Assembly (NCBI GenBank): GCA_012729455.1
Contig: JAAYDC010000009.1
Location: 1-64,000 of the forward strand
Length of the DNA stretch: 64,000 bases
From: Chloroflexota bacterium
GTDB lineage: Bacteria; Chloroflexota; Anaerolineae; UBA1429
Reading direction: 5' to 3'
Part shown: piece after piece, positions 41,778 through 51,282 of the stretch
How the letters are laid out: each line of letters starts with the position of its first letter
Numbering within the stretch: the first letter of the stretch is position 1
Program-made: the position numbers and the translations under genes
Notes under the pieces: generated by a model
What the model saw: the letters and a program-made list of their open reading frames with translations, nothing else
Database searches by the model: none
Told to the model about the DNA's origin: nothing

Positions 41778-42467
41778 TTACGGGCGATAGTAGCGCGGAT
41801 AGTCTTTACATAACAGATATAGCGGTTCCTCGTCCTCATCGATCTGCGGAAAGCGTCCGACGGGAGTGTAAAAGCGGTTGTCGGTGTTGTCGTTGTTGGC
41901 CTGCGAGACTTCGCCCACCAACACCCTGGACCCTTCGCCCCAAAAGGTGTGGTACAGGCGGTTGGTGATGGTGATGCTCTCGCCGGGCTGCAGCCTCAGG
42001 AGTTCGCCGGGCGCAAAGGTCTTTTGTGTGCCATCGATGTTGACGCTGACCGGTGTGCTTTCATCGAAGGCGTCATCGTCGGTGGCGTTATAGCACTTGA
42101 CCACGAGGGTGCCGCCGCCGCGGTTGATGATGTCCTCGCATTTGAACCAGTGATAATGCAGCGGCGTTTTCTGGTTGGGGTCGCAGATCAGCACCTTTTC
42201 GGCATACAGGCGGTTCTTGATAGCCCGGTCCGGCGAGGGATCCGAGTTGCGGATGGTAAAAATAAAGAGGCCGGTATCGGCGTAATTGCCCGAGCCAAAG
42301 TCGGTGATATCCCAGCCCAGCTCGCGATCGACGATCTCGCGCACTTCTTCGCCCTTGGTCGCCCAGTCAGCCGGGCTCCAGTAGGCAAAGGGCGGCAGGT
42401 GGAATTGTTGCGCACGCAAAAAGGCGTCGGCGTCGCGGATGATAGCGTTAATTTCGGAGCGTTTCAT
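41778..42467 (-). CDS. D-lyxose/D-mannose-type ketol isomerase (cupin)
   Basis: A 229-residue cupin isomerase of the D-lyxose isomerase family (PF07385). Metal ligands are PLHYHWFKCED (His104, His106, Glu111) and RLYHTFWG (His173), matching the E. coli O157 enzyme. The family converts D-lyxose to D-xylulose and, usually better, D-mannose to D-fructose. ATG 42467 was chosen because ACGGAGGAAAG precedes it and the upstream frame is GC-rich noise. It is the first gene of the operon with alpha-mannosidase and the URO-D-like gene. Confidence 0.92.
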   Translation of the reverse strand: MKRSEINAIIRDADAFLRAQQFHLPPFAYWSPADWATKGEEVREIVDRELGWDITDFGSGNYADTGLFIFTIRNSDPSPDRAIKNRLYAEKVLICDPNQKTPLHYHWFKCEDIINRGGGTLVVKCYNATDDDAFDESTPVSVNIDGTQKTFAPGELLRLQPGESITITNRLYHTFWGEGSRVLVGEVSQANNDNTDNRFYTPVGRFPQIDEDEEPLYLLCKDYPRYYRP

Positions 42468-42497
42468 GCTCTTTCCTCCGTGTGGTTGATACAAAGG

Positions 42498-42527
42498 ATT
42501 GTACAACGCGCGTGCCGGTGCGGTCAA
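42498..42527 (-). promoter_or_regulatory. Promoter of the mannose operon
   Basis: On the minus strand TTGACC (42527-42522) and TACAAT (42503-42498) are 18 bp apart, about 30 bases upstream of the isomerase start. It is divergent from the promoter of the SDR gene. Confidence 0.75.
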
Positions 42528-42596
42528 TCGTTGCGGCGGGTTGCGGCGCTCTGCCGCCGCCATATAATGGCGCCATCAGCACAGCAGGGGGTTCGT

Positions 42597-43328
42597 ATGG
42601 ATACAACCAGCCTGGCAGACAAAGTTGCGATCATCACCGGCGCCAGTTCGGGGATCGGCGCGGCCACCGCCCGCCTGCTGGCGGCAGAGGGCTGCCGCGT
42701 GATGCTGACGGCGCGCTCGCAGGCGAAAATCGAGGCACTTGCCGATGAGTTGGGTACCGCAGCCTGCGCCTTTACCGCCGATCTGACCGACCCGGCCACC
42801 GGCCCGCGCCTGGCCGAGTGCGCCCTGGGGATGTTTGGGCGTATCGATATTTTGCTCGCCAACGCCGGCATCTATATCCCCGGCGAGTTCACAGAAGGCC
42901 ATCCCGACGACTATGCCACCCTGATCGATACGAACGTCACGGGGGTGATGCGCTGCATCCACGCCGTGCTGCCGGCCATGCGCGATCAGCACAGCGGTGA
43001 TATCCTGATCACCTCGTCGATCTCGGGGCACGTCGATATCCACTGGGAGCCGGTCTACTCGGCCTCCAAGCATGCCGTCGAGAGCCTGGCGCACACCCTG
43101 CGGCGCCAGCTGCTGGGCGATAACATCCGCGTGGGCACCGTGGCGCCCGGCATGGTGGCCAACGAGCTGTGGGGCATCACCGAAGAGGCTGCCATCGCCA
43201 GACATGTGGCCGAGCACACCGCCCTGCGCTCTGTAGATGTGGCGCGCGCGATCGTATTTATGCTCACCCAGCCGCCGCACATCACCATCCGCGACCTGGT
43301 GATGGTGCCGCAGCGCCAGGATCTGTAA
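42597..43328 (+). CDS. Short-chain dehydrogenase/reductase
   Basis: A 243-residue SDR. ITGASSGIGAATA binds NAD(P); LANAGIYIPG is the structural NAG motif; the Ser/Tyr/Lys active site is ITSSISGH and VYSASKHAVES. It is closest in style to the YdfG/serine 3-dehydrogenase (classical) group. The substrate is unknown. ATG 42597 follows AGCAGGGGG; TATAAT lies at 42563-42568. Divergent from the mannose operon. Confidence 0.93.
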   Translation: MDTTSLADKVAIITGASSGIGAATARLLAAEGCRVMLTARSQAKIEALADELGTAACAFTADLTDPATGPRLAECALGMFGRIDILLANAGIYIPGEFTEGHPDDYATLIDTNVTGVMRCIHAVLPAMRDQHSGDILITSSISGHVDIHWEPVYSASKHAVESLAHTLRRQLLGDNIRVGTVAPGMVANELWGITEEAAIARHVAEHTALRSVDVARAIVFMLTQPPHITIRDLVMVPQRQDL

Positions 43329-43344
43329 GCTCGCAAAGATAGGG

Positions 43345-43373
43345 TTGACTTTTGCCGTACGGCGGGCTATACA
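43345..43373 (+). promoter_or_regulatory. Promoter of the ABC exporter operon
   Basis: TTGACT (43345-43350) and TATACA (43368-43373) are separated by 17 bp. Confidence 0.75.
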
Positions 43374-43420
43374 GAATGGATACCAATCCACCAAGGACGA
43401 ACCACTGATAGGATCTGCAA

Positions 43421-44410
43421 ATGCCGCTCGTACAAGCACGCGACCTCCGTAAAGTCTTTATCCGCCACACGCACGGCCCGGGCATCCGCGGGGCGCTGCA
43501 GGGGCTCTTCCGGCGCCAGAGCGAGCCGGTGGTGGCGGTGGATGGCATCGATTTCGACATTGAAGCCGGCGAGTTTATCGGCTTCATCGGGCCGAATGGC
43601 GCCGGCAAATCCACCACCATCAAGATGCTCTCGGGCATTCTCGTGCCGACTTCGGGCGAGCTGAAGGTCGACGGCCTGGTGCCGCACCGCGACCGGCGCA
43701 TTAACGCCCGCAAAATCGGGGTGGTCTTTGGGCAGCGCTCGCAGCTGTGGTGGGATTTACCGATCCCCGAAAGCTACAACCTGCTGCGCTATATCTATGG
43801 CATCCCGCAGGCCGATTACGACGAGCGCATCGCCTACTTTCGCGACCTGCTGGGCCTGGACGAGTTCTGGACCCAGCCAGTGCGCGAATTATCGCTGGGG
43901 CAGCGCATGCGTGGTGAGGTGGGGGCGGCGCTCCTGCATCGCCCCAAGCTGCTTTACCTGGATGAGCCCACCATCGGCATGGACGCGCTCGTCAAGGAGC
44001 GCCTGCGCCACTTTTTGGTGGATACCAACCGCCGCGACGGCGTCACCATCCTGCTGACGACCCACGACCTGGACGAGATCGAGCGCTCCTGCCGGCGCGT
44101 GATGCTGATCAACCGAGGCAAGCTCCTGTTTGACGGCCAACTCGAGAACCTGCGCGCCGAATGCAGCGCCGATACCGTCATGACGGTACTCTTTGGCGAA
44201 GAGCCCCCCGCGGACGCCTTTGAAGGCCTGCAGGTGCTAGAGCGTGACGGCGCGCGCGTGACGTTTGGCTTCCGGCGCGGCACCACCGCCTCGGGCGATC
44301 TGATCAACGCGCTGATGAGCCGTTATACTGTGCGCGATATCAAACTCACCGAGCCATCCGTGGATGTGGTGGTCAGCAGCCTGTACGGCGGCGGGGAGGG
44401 CAGCGCATGA
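43421..44410 (+). CDS. ABC-2 exporter ATP-binding subunit
   Basis: A 329-residue ATPase of the COG4586 group. Walker A is GPNGAGKST, the signature is LSLGQRMR, Walker B is LLYLDEPTIGMD and the H-loop is TTHDLDE. The C-terminal ~80 residues form a small regulatory domain. These ATPases pair with two distinct DUF990/ABC-2 family membrane proteins, both present immediately downstream. The substrate is unknown. Its 3' end overlaps the next gene by four bases (ATGA). Confidence 0.95.
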   Translation: MPLVQARDLRKVFIRHTHGPGIRGALQGLFRRQSEPVVAVDGIDFDIEAGEFIGFIGPNGAGKSTTIKMLSGILVPTSGELKVDGLVPHRDRRINARKIGVVFGQRSQLWWDLPIPESYNLLRYIYGIPQADYDERIAYFRDLLGLDEFWTQPVRELSLGQRMRGEVGAALLHRPKLLYLDEPTIGMDALVKERLRHFLVDTNRRDGVTILLTTHDLDEIERSCRRVMLINRGKLLFDGQLENLRAECSADTVMTVLFGEEPPADAFEGLQVLERDGARVTFGFRRGTTASGDLINALMSRYTVRDIKLTEPSVDVVVSSLYGGGEGSA

Positions 44411-45207
44411 ACCTGCGCCCTTACCTGGCACAGATGCGCGGGGTTATCCGCGTTAACTTTGCCTATCCGGCGCGCGTCTGGACTGGCCTGCTTTATGGCT
44501 TCTTTCACATCATTCCGCAGGTCTTTGTCTGGCGGGCACTGTATGCCGGTAAAGACGCGGTTGCCGGCGCCACCCTGCCCGAGATGCTCACCTATGTGGT
44601 GCTCTCCAACCTGGTCGGCTTTGTGACCTGGTTCAATGGCGCATCATATATCGAGCAGCGTATGAAGGATGGCAGCATTGGGCTCGACCTGCTGCGCCCG
44701 GTGAGCATGCGCGGGCTGTTTGTGGCCGCCAACCTGGGCGATGTTGCCACCAGTCTGGTGATGTATGGCCTGCCGCAAACCCTTCTGGCAATCGTCCTCG
44801 TGGGCGGCATCGTGGCGCCCGTCTCGTGGGAGGCATTCGGCCTGTTTTTGCTGACGACGCTTCTGGGCATGGGGGTGCAGATCTGCTGGATGCTCTTTCT
44901 GGGCACCTTTTCGTACTGGTTTATCAATACCTGGCTGATGCAGTGGCTGCTGCAGGCCTCATGGAAGCTGCTCTCGGGCGCGCTGGTGCCGCTGTGGCTG
45001 CTGCCGAAATGGATGCTGACGATTGCCAGGCTGCTGCCCTTTCAGGCCTCACAGTATACCCCGGTTGCCGTGTATCTCGGGCGCATTCCCGTCAGCGACG
45101 TGCCGCGCGCTATCCTGGTGCAGGTGGGCTGGATTATCGGCCTGCTGGCACTGCACTCGCTGATGTGGCACCGCGGGATACGGCGCATCGTGGTGCTGGG
45201 GGGCTGA
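44407..45207 (+). CDS. ABC-2 exporter membrane subunit 1 (COG4587-like)
   Basis: A 266-residue protein with six membrane helices. ARVWTGLLYGFFHIIPQVFVWRALYAG and RMKDGSIGLDLLRPVSM are typical of the DUF990-type ABC-2 permeases. It starts within the stop of the ATPase gene, implying strict coupling. Confidence 0.9.
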   Translation: MNLRPYLAQMRGVIRVNFAYPARVWTGLLYGFFHIIPQVFVWRALYAGKDAVAGATLPEMLTYVVLSNLVGFVTWFNGASYIEQRMKDGSIGLDLLRPVSMRGLFVAANLGDVATSLVMYGLPQTLLAIVLVGGIVAPVSWEAFGLFLLTTLLGMGVQICWMLFLGTFSYWFINTWLMQWLLQASWKLLSGALVPLWLLPKWMLTIARLLPFQASQYTPVAVYLGRIPVSDVPRAILVQVGWIIGLLALHSLMWHRGIRRIVVLGG

Positions 45208-45208
45208 G

Positions 45209-46012
45209 ATGTTAAACAGCGCCAAATGGTGGCTGGGCCTGGGCTGGATGAGCCTGAAGATGCGCGTGGCCAGCCAGATCAGCTACAATCGCTGGTCCTA
45301 TTTCTCGCTCTTTATCGCCCAGATGCTCTCGTATCTCTCCGACATGGCGCTGGTGTGGGCCATGTTCCGCGCCTTCCAGGGCGTCGATGGATGGAGCCTG
45401 TATCAGGTGATTCTGTTGAATGCCATCTACCTGATGAGCTATGGCATCTCGCAGGCTTTTACCGTTGGCTTGTGGGACTCTAATGACCTGGTGGCCAATG
45501 GCACTCTGGATGACTATCTGATCCGCCCGCTCAACCCGCTGGTGCACCTGATGGCGCGCAACTTTAACGTGGGGTATCTGTCGCATCTCACGACCGCGAT
45601 CATCACCATCGCCGTGATCTATCCGCATTTGGGCGTCGCGTGGGGGGTGCTGCATTGGGTGTTCCTGGCAGTGTCGATCATCGGCGCGAGCCTGATCAAT
45701 GCCGCACTGACGATCTTTCCCGCCGCCACCAGCTTTATCTGGACGCGCCAATCGCTCCTCAGCCTGATTCAGTCGATACGCTTCTCGTTCAATAAATACC
45801 CGCTGGGGATTTATCCGACTGTGGTGCGTATTTTCCTTACCGTAGTGATACCCATTGCGTTCCTCAACTATTATCCGGCCGCGTCGCTCTTGGGCAAGGC
45901 ACCGTTGGCACTCTGGCCGCTGATAACGCTGGCGGTTGGGGTGCTGATGATGACCGCCGCACTGGCTTTTTGGCGCTGGGGCCTCGCGCGTTATTCCTCA
46001 AGCGGCAGCTGA
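45209..46012 (+). CDS. ABC-2 exporter membrane subunit 2 (COG3694-like)
   Basis: A 267-residue protein with six helices and the motif LVANGTLDDYLIRPLNPLVHLMARNFN, the counterpart of the D-G-S/T-L-D/L-RP motif in subunit 1. It begins one base after the stop of the previous gene. The three genes form one exporter operon. Confidence 0.9.
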   Translation: MLNSAKWWLGLGWMSLKMRVASQISYNRWSYFSLFIAQMLSYLSDMALVWAMFRAFQGVDGWSLYQVILLNAIYLMSYGISQAFTVGLWDSNDLVANGTLDDYLIRPLNPLVHLMARNFNVGYLSHLTTAIITIAVIYPHLGVAWGVLHWVFLAVSIIGASLINAALTIFPAATSFIWTRQSLLSLIQSIRFSFNKYPLGIYPTVVRIFLTVVIPIAFLNYYPAASLLGKAPLALWPLITLAVGVLMMTAALAFWRWGLARYSSSGS

Positions 46013-46019
46013 ACTGCTC

Positions 46020-46047
46020 TTGCCGGTGTGCGCGCCTGTGCTAGAAT
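46020..46047 (+). promoter_or_regulatory. Promoter of the FAD oxidoreductase gene
   Basis: TTGCCG (46020-46025) and TAGAAT (46042-46047) are separated by 16 bp, about 30 bases before ATG 46076. Confidence 0.55.
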
Positions 46048-46075
46048 AGCCTCATTACCAGTTATGAGGTGCCGC

Positions 46076-47362
46076 ATGAGCAACAGCAACCATTATGACG
46101 TATTCATCGCCGGCGGGGGACCCTCCGGCATTGCCGCAGCCCTGGCTGCCAGCCGAGCGGGTGCGCGTACCATCCTGGTCGAAAAGAACCCCTATTTCGG
46201 CGGCACCTGGACGGCCGGCGGTATGTCGCTGATCATCGACTACAACAACAAGTGCGGTATCCTGGCAGAGATCAAGCAGTGCCTGAGTGCCCGCGGTGCC
46301 TTTAAGCGCAGGCACGGCAATTCGGGCATCTTTACCGTCGAGCCGATGAAACTGCTCCTCGACGAACTGCTCAGTGCCAGCGATTGTACGCTCAAGCTGC
46401 ACACCATCCTGCTGGATGCCGAGGTGCGCGACGGGCGCATCGCCGCGGTGCGTACTGCCGGCAAGTCGGGGATCGAGCGCTATACTGCAGAGGTCTACAT
46501 CGACGCGACCGGCGATGGCGACCTGGCCGCCCGCGCCGGCTGCGGATTTGACATGGGCGACCCCGAACAGGGCAAGCTGCAGCCCGGCACCATGTTTGGC
46601 CTGGTGGGCGGCTGGCCCGATCCGCTGCCGGATGCCATGCAGGTCAAGGCCGACCTTTTAGCCGGCGGACATGCCCTCACCTATACCGGCGTGACCCTCT
46701 TTACTCAGCCGGGCCAGCCCGGGCTGGCCTTTATAATGCAGTCGCACCTTTACGACCTCGACCCGACCGACACCGACTCGCTGACGCGCGCCGAAATTGA
46801 GGGGCGTGCCGATGTGGCGCGCGCCGTTGAAACCCTCGTCGCCAGCGGCAAACCCGAATACGCCGGGCTGTTCCTGATCACTGCCGGCCCGTCGGCCTCG
46901 ATCCGCGAGGGACGCCGCATCCACGGCCGCTACACCCTCACGGCTGAGGATTGCCGGCGCGGGCGGCGCTTTGAGGATGCTGTTACGACGGCGACGTTCA
47001 ACTTTGATGTTCATCACGTCGACCCGACCAAACCGAACCCCTATGACGCCTATGGCACGCGCAACAAGGTGCTCAAGGATGTGCCCGGCGAGCTGTATGG
47101 CGAGTATGTGCCGCCCTACGATATTCCTTACCGCAGCCTGCTGGCGCGCGATGTCGACAACCTCTTTATGACGGGGCGCTGCATCTCGGGCGACTTTTTG
47201 GCGCATTCAAGCTACCGGGTGACGGGCAACGCTGTGCCGATCGGCGAGGCAGCCGGCAAGGCGGCAGCCCTGTGCGTCGCTCAGCACAAGCTGCCCGCGG
47301 ATGTGAGCGTGGCTGAGGTTCAGGCGATCGTGCGGGAGATGTCCGCTACCAGCATGGAGTAG
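46076..47362 (+). CDS. FAD-dependent oxidoreductase (FAD_oxidored family)
   Basis: A 428-residue flavoprotein. VFIAGGGPSGIAAALAASRAGARTILVEK is the dinucleotide-binding fold at the N-terminus, YFGGTWTAGGMSLII and VYIDATGDGDLAARAG are PF12831 landmarks, and GRCISGDFLAHSSYRVTGNAVPIGEAAGKAAAL binds FAD near the C-terminus. Family members oxidise or reduce unknown small molecules, often beside carbohydrate genes. ATG 46076 follows GAGGTG. It is the last intact gene before the accessory region. Confidence 0.88.
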   Translation: MSNSNHYDVFIAGGGPSGIAAALAASRAGARTILVEKNPYFGGTWTAGGMSLIIDYNNKCGILAEIKQCLSARGAFKRRHGNSGIFTVEPMKLLLDELLSASDCTLKLHTILLDAEVRDGRIAAVRTAGKSGIERYTAEVYIDATGDGDLAARAGCGFDMGDPEQGKLQPGTMFGLVGGWPDPLPDAMQVKADLLAGGHALTYTGVTLFTQPGQPGLAFIMQSHLYDLDPTDTDSLTRAEIEGRADVARAVETLVASGKPEYAGLFLITAGPSASIREGRRIHGRYTLTAEDCRRGRRFEDAVTTATFNFDVHHVDPTKPNPYDAYGTRNKVLKDVPGELYGEYVPPYDIPYRSLLARDVDNLFMTGRCISGDFLAHSSYRVTGNAVPIGEAAGKAAALCVAQHKLPADVSVAEVQAIVREMSATSME

Positions 47363-47661
47363 CATCAACACAGAACGGTGTGGATTGCGCCGCTTTAGCG
47401 ATTCTGACTATGACGCGGTCAAGCGCCTGAGCGACGACTATCGGCAGGATCCCAGCTATGGCGATGATCACCCTGGCCAGTGTACTGCTGAACCATACCA
47501 TGTCGGTGCGCGATGCCCGGCGCATCGTCAGAGGCACGGGAGAGGGCAATGCCCGCTGCACCCGCATGGACCGGCGCTTGACACCGTGTACCGCTGCCAA
47601 GTAGACTAGCCAAGACAAAAGCGGCGTATAACGCGCCCAACGCTTGTGGAAGCAGGTGTGT
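47363..47661. other. Gene debris at the left edge of the defence region
   Basis: About 300 bases without an intact gene. A frame near 47385-47460 reads CGLRRFSDSDYDAVKRLSDDY, which resembles the opening of a GNAT acetyltransferase, but it decays after ~25 residues. This is consistent with a gene broken when the following genes were inserted; the match is tentative. Confidence 0.35.
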
Positions 47662-50600
47662 ATGTCATTGAACCTTGAGCAGGGCGTCTGCGGTTTACTG
47701 AAGGCGATGGCGCGGGGCAATTACGATGCCATGCTCACCCTCTTTTGCCGCGAGCTGAGCTATCCGTGGGCCAATACCCCTGTCTCAACGCGTCATTGGC
47801 CCAAGGCGGCCGTCGATGTCCTGCAAGATGAACCCAAGCTGGTGGCGGCAACCCAGGCTGACGGCAAAACCGGTTTCTGTATCGTGCATGCCCGGCTGGC
47901 ACCAGGGAGCCAGTCGTCGCCGCTCTCGCTGGCGGCTGAACGGCAGGTTGTCAATCAGCTCTTGGGCGACTATCCCTTTGGCCTCTATCTCTTTTCCACG
48001 GCCAGTGATACTCACTGGCACCTGGTCAATGTGCGCTTGGAGCTCGAGTCAGAAGCCTCAGACGCTGACAAGCGGCCTGCCAGGCGCCGTACACTGCGCC
48101 GCATCGCGCTGGGCCCGCACGAGCGCCTGCGTACCGCAACCGAGCGAGTGGCCATGCTCGATCTGGCCAGCATCGGCGACCCTGACCAGGTATCGCCTCT
48201 GGCCGTACAGCAGCGGCACGATGAGGCGTTCGATGTCGAGCAGGTCACCAAGCAGTTCTATGAAGAATATGTGACCGTGTTCCGCCAGCTCGAGGACGAG
48301 CTCCAGACACAGACGGGCGATCGTACCTGGGCCCACGACTATGCTCTGCAGTTTCACAACCGGCTCATGTTCCTCTGCTATGTGCAGCGCAAGGGCTGGC
48401 TAGGCGACGATCCCGAGTTTCTGACCAAGCTCTGGCAGGCTTATCAAGACACGTCGCAACCGGCTGATACTTTTGTAGAACGATGGCTGCAGGTGCTCTT
48501 TTTCGAGGCCTTTAACCATGGCTTTCAGGCTGGCCGCGCCGACCGCTCCTATCTTCCCGAAGAGATCCGCAACGCTCTGCAGGTTGCGCCCTGGCTGAAT
48601 GGCGGTCTGTTCGAGCGCAACGAGCTGGATAGACAGTATGCTTTCAAGGTGACCGATCAGGCCTTTGAGCACAGTCTCAAGCTGCTGAATCACTACAATT
48701 TCACCGTGGCCGAGGACACGCCGCTCGACCAGGAGGTGGCCGTCGATCCTGAGATGCTCGGCCGGGTCTATGAGAGTCTGGTGAACGTCAGCGATACGGA
48801 CGATGAACGGGGGCAAGCAGGCATCTTTTACACGCCCCGCGTCGAGATCGACCTGATGTGTCGGCTGGCGCTGATCGACTGGCTCTGCAACCACCTCGGC
48901 CGCGAGCGGTTTGAACTGGTCAGCGAGCTGGTCTTTGCCCTGGAGCCCGACGAGCAGGCACAGGCCGATAAGCGCATCTCGAACGAAAACCTCTGGCCCG
49001 ATATCCACCGCTTGCTGCAAAGTGTCACCGTGTGCGACCCGGCCTGCGGCTCGGGCTCGTTTCTGGTGGGCGCGCTCAACGTGCTCGACGATCTGCTGGC
49101 CCGCGCGCAGAGGCAGGTGGGCCAGCTCGAGCGCCCCTATGACCGCAAAAAACGCATCGTCGAGCGCAGCCTCTATGGTGTCGATGTAAAAGGCTGGGCC
49201 GTGCGGGTGGCCGAGCTGCGGCTCTGGCTGCAGCTGCTCATCGACACCGAAATCGACGTGAACGAGCTGCGCGTTCAGCCGGTGCTGCCCAACCTCAGCT
49301 TCAAGGTGCGGGTGGGCGACAGCCTGGTGCAGCGCATCGGGAACGTCGATATGGCCCACCTTGGCCGTGGCAGGCTATCAGTACCCCTCAAGGGGCGCAT
49401 TACCCGCCTTAAAGCGGCGAAATCCGGTTATTTTTACAACCAGCCCGATGCTATTCTCAACACCCCAGCCAAGCTGCAGCACGAAGAGCTGAGCATCTTT
49501 CGCACCATCATTGATGAAGAGCTGATCCGCATCGACGCCCGCCTGATAGAGCTGCGCCAGAGCCTGACGTCTCAGGCCACCTTCGATGGCATGGCCCCGG
49601 CCGCTGGTACACCCGAAAAGAGACAGATCGAGGCTCAGCAGGCCGAACTGGAAGCGCATCGCACGCAGTTGGCCGCCGCCCGCAACAGCCTGAAGCAGGC
49701 CCAGGATGTGCCCTTTGTGTGGGATATCGCCTTTGTCGAGGTGTTTTCAGGTGAGCGGCAGGGCTTTGATCTGGTGCTGGGCAACCCGCCCTATGTGCGC
49801 CAGGAGAGCATCCGCAACCCGCTGTCTGCCCGCGATGAGGCTGCCGAAAGAGCAGCTGTCGCCGCTTACAAGGCCGCGCTGGCCGATGCGGTCTATGCCC
49901 GCTGGCCCAAGACCTTTGGCGATGGGAGCGGCAAGCAGACGTTCAAGCTCGATGGCCGCAGCGACCTCTACATCTACTTTTATCTGGTGGGGCTGAGCCT
50001 GCTCAACCGGCAGGGCGCCTTTTGCTTTGTCACCTCGAACGCCTGGCTCGACGTGGGCTATGGCGCTGCCCTGCAGCGTTTTTTACTGACCCGCGGGCTG
50101 GTCAGGCTGGTGATCGACAACCAGATCAGGCGCTCGTTCAAAGAGGCCGATGTCAATACTGTCATCACCCTGCTGGGGCCGGCGGTGGATGACCGCCGTG
50201 ACCGTGCTGCCAGCCTTGACCACGTGGCACGCTTTGTGATGTTCACTGTGCCCTACGAGCAGGGCCTCTCGGCGGTGCTGTGGCAAGAGGTTGGCGAGGC
50301 CCAAGAGCGCCTTGCCAGGCCCGAGTTTCGCGTGCACCCGCTGATGCAGCGCGACGCGCTGGCGGCCGGCAGCGACCAGGCCAGCCTCTATGCCGGCGAC
50401 AAGTGGGGCGGAAAATACCTGCGGGCTCCCGATATCTACTGGGAGATTCTGCGCCGGGCTGGCGACAGGCTGGTGCGCCTGGGCGATGTAGCCGATGTGC
50501 GGCGCGGTATCACGACTGGAGCGAATGAGTTCTTCCAGATAGATGCCCAACAAGCAGATACATGGGGAATAGAAGCCGAGTTCTTGGTTCCGTTCCTGTT

Positions 50601-51282
50601 CTCGCTGAAGGAAGTGAAGGGCTATCAGGTAAAGCCAGAAGGCCTTAAACGTAGGTTGCTCGTATGTCGTGAATCGAAGGCCGAGTTGCGCCTTCAAAGG
50701 AAGGATGGTGTTCTGCGCTATATCGAATGGGGTGAGGAGTCTGGCTATTCGATGCGCCCTTCGGTTCGTGGTCGTAGTCAGTGGTATACCCTGCCAGACC
50801 AAGAGTCGGCTGACTTTGTGTCAAATCGCTTTCTAGGCGAGCGAGTGGGCTTTCCAGTGATAGACGGAATCGCTGTTTGTGATGTCTTCTTTATTGGGTC
50901 ATTCCGTGGAGTCGATGGTGTTTTGGGGACAGCGTTGCTCAACAGCGTGATCTGCTTGATGGTTGCAGAGGTCGTCGCCCGCAAGACCTATGGGACAGGG
51001 GTAGCCTACATGTATGGGCCTGAGATCAGAGGCTTATTGATGCCCAGCCCGTACATAATGACTTCGGTCGGTACTGCGCTACATGAGGCATTCGGGGCGA
51101 TGAGACGTCGGCGAATTCTTCCGCTGGAACAGGAACTAGTCCAGTCGGACCGTCAGGCACTTGATGAAGTTGTTCTGGCTGCGCTGGGGCTGCAAGGTAA
51201 ATACCGGGCTCTCATCTATGAATCACTTCTCGAGATGGTTCAGGCTCGTCTGGCCAAGGCCAGCAGCCTAGAAAGAATGTAG
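47662..51282 (+). CDS. Large N6-adenine DNA methyltransferase (Eco57I superfamily)
   Basis: A 1206-residue class I DNA methyltransferase. Motif I is DPACGSGSF (from Asp459) and motif IV is NPPYVR (Asn708), diagnostic of N6-adenine methylation. The ~250 residues between them contain a coiled coil (LEAHRTQLAAARNSLKQ). GIFYTPRVEIDLMCRLAL introduces the methylase core. RRGITTGANEFFQI marks the TaqI/PglX-like target recognition domain. No PD-ExK or other nuclease motif is evident. ATG 47662 is preferred to the upstream TTG 47644. With the following gene it forms a modification/restriction-like pair. Confidence 0.9.
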   Translation: MSLNLEQGVCGLLKAMARGNYDAMLTLFCRELSYPWANTPVSTRHWPKAAVDVLQDEPKLVAATQADGKTGFCIVHARLAPGSQSSPLSLAAERQVVNQLLGDYPFGLYLFSTASDTHWHLVNVRLELESEASDADKRPARRRTLRRIALGPHERLRTATERVAMLDLASIGDPDQVSPLAVQQRHDEAFDVEQVTKQFYEEYVTVFRQLEDELQTQTGDRTWAHDYALQFHNRLMFLCYVQRKGWLGDDPEFLTKLWQAYQDTSQPADTFVERWLQVLFFEAFNHGFQAGRADRSYLPEEIRNALQVAPWLNGGLFERNELDRQYAFKVTDQAFEHSLKLLNHYNFTVAEDTPLDQEVAVDPEMLGRVYESLVNVSDTDDERGQAGIFYTPRVEIDLMCRLALIDWLCNHLGRERFELVSELVFALEPDEQAQADKRISNENLWPDIHRLLQSVTVCDPACGSGSFLVGALNVLDDLLARAQRQVGQLERPYDRKKRIVERSLYGVDVKGWAVRVAELRLWLQLLIDTEIDVNELRVQPVLPNLSFKVRVGDSLVQRIGNVDMAHLGRGRLSVPLKGRITRLKAAKSGYFYNQPDAILNTPAKLQHEELSIFRTIIDEELIRIDARLIELRQSLTSQATFDGMAPAAGTPEKRQIEAQQAELEAHRTQLAAARNSLKQAQDVPFVWDIAFVEVFSGERQGFDLVLGNPPYVRQESIRNPLSARDEAAERAAVAAYKAALADAVYARWPKTFGDGSGKQTFKLDGRSDLYIYFYLVGLSLLNRQGAFCFVTSNAWLDVGYGAALQRFLLTRGLVRLVIDNQIRRSFKEADVNTVITLLGPAVDDRRDRAASLDHVARFVMFTVPYEQGLSAVLWQEVGEAQERLARPEFRVHPLMQRDALAAGSDQASLYAGDKWGGKYLRAPDIYWEILRRAGDRLVRLGDVADVRRGITTGANEFFQIDAQQADTWGIEAEFLVPFLFSLKEVKGYQVKPEGLKRRLLVCRESKAELRLQRKDGVLRYIEWGEESGYSMRPSVRGRSQWYTLPDQESADFVSNRFLGERVGFPVIDGIAVCDVFFIGSFRGVDGVLGTALLNSVICLMVAEVVARKTYGTGVAYMYGPEIRGLLMPSPYIMTSVGTALHEAFGAMRRRRILPLEQELVQSDRQALDEVVLAALGLQGKYRALIYESLLEMVQARLAKASSLERM

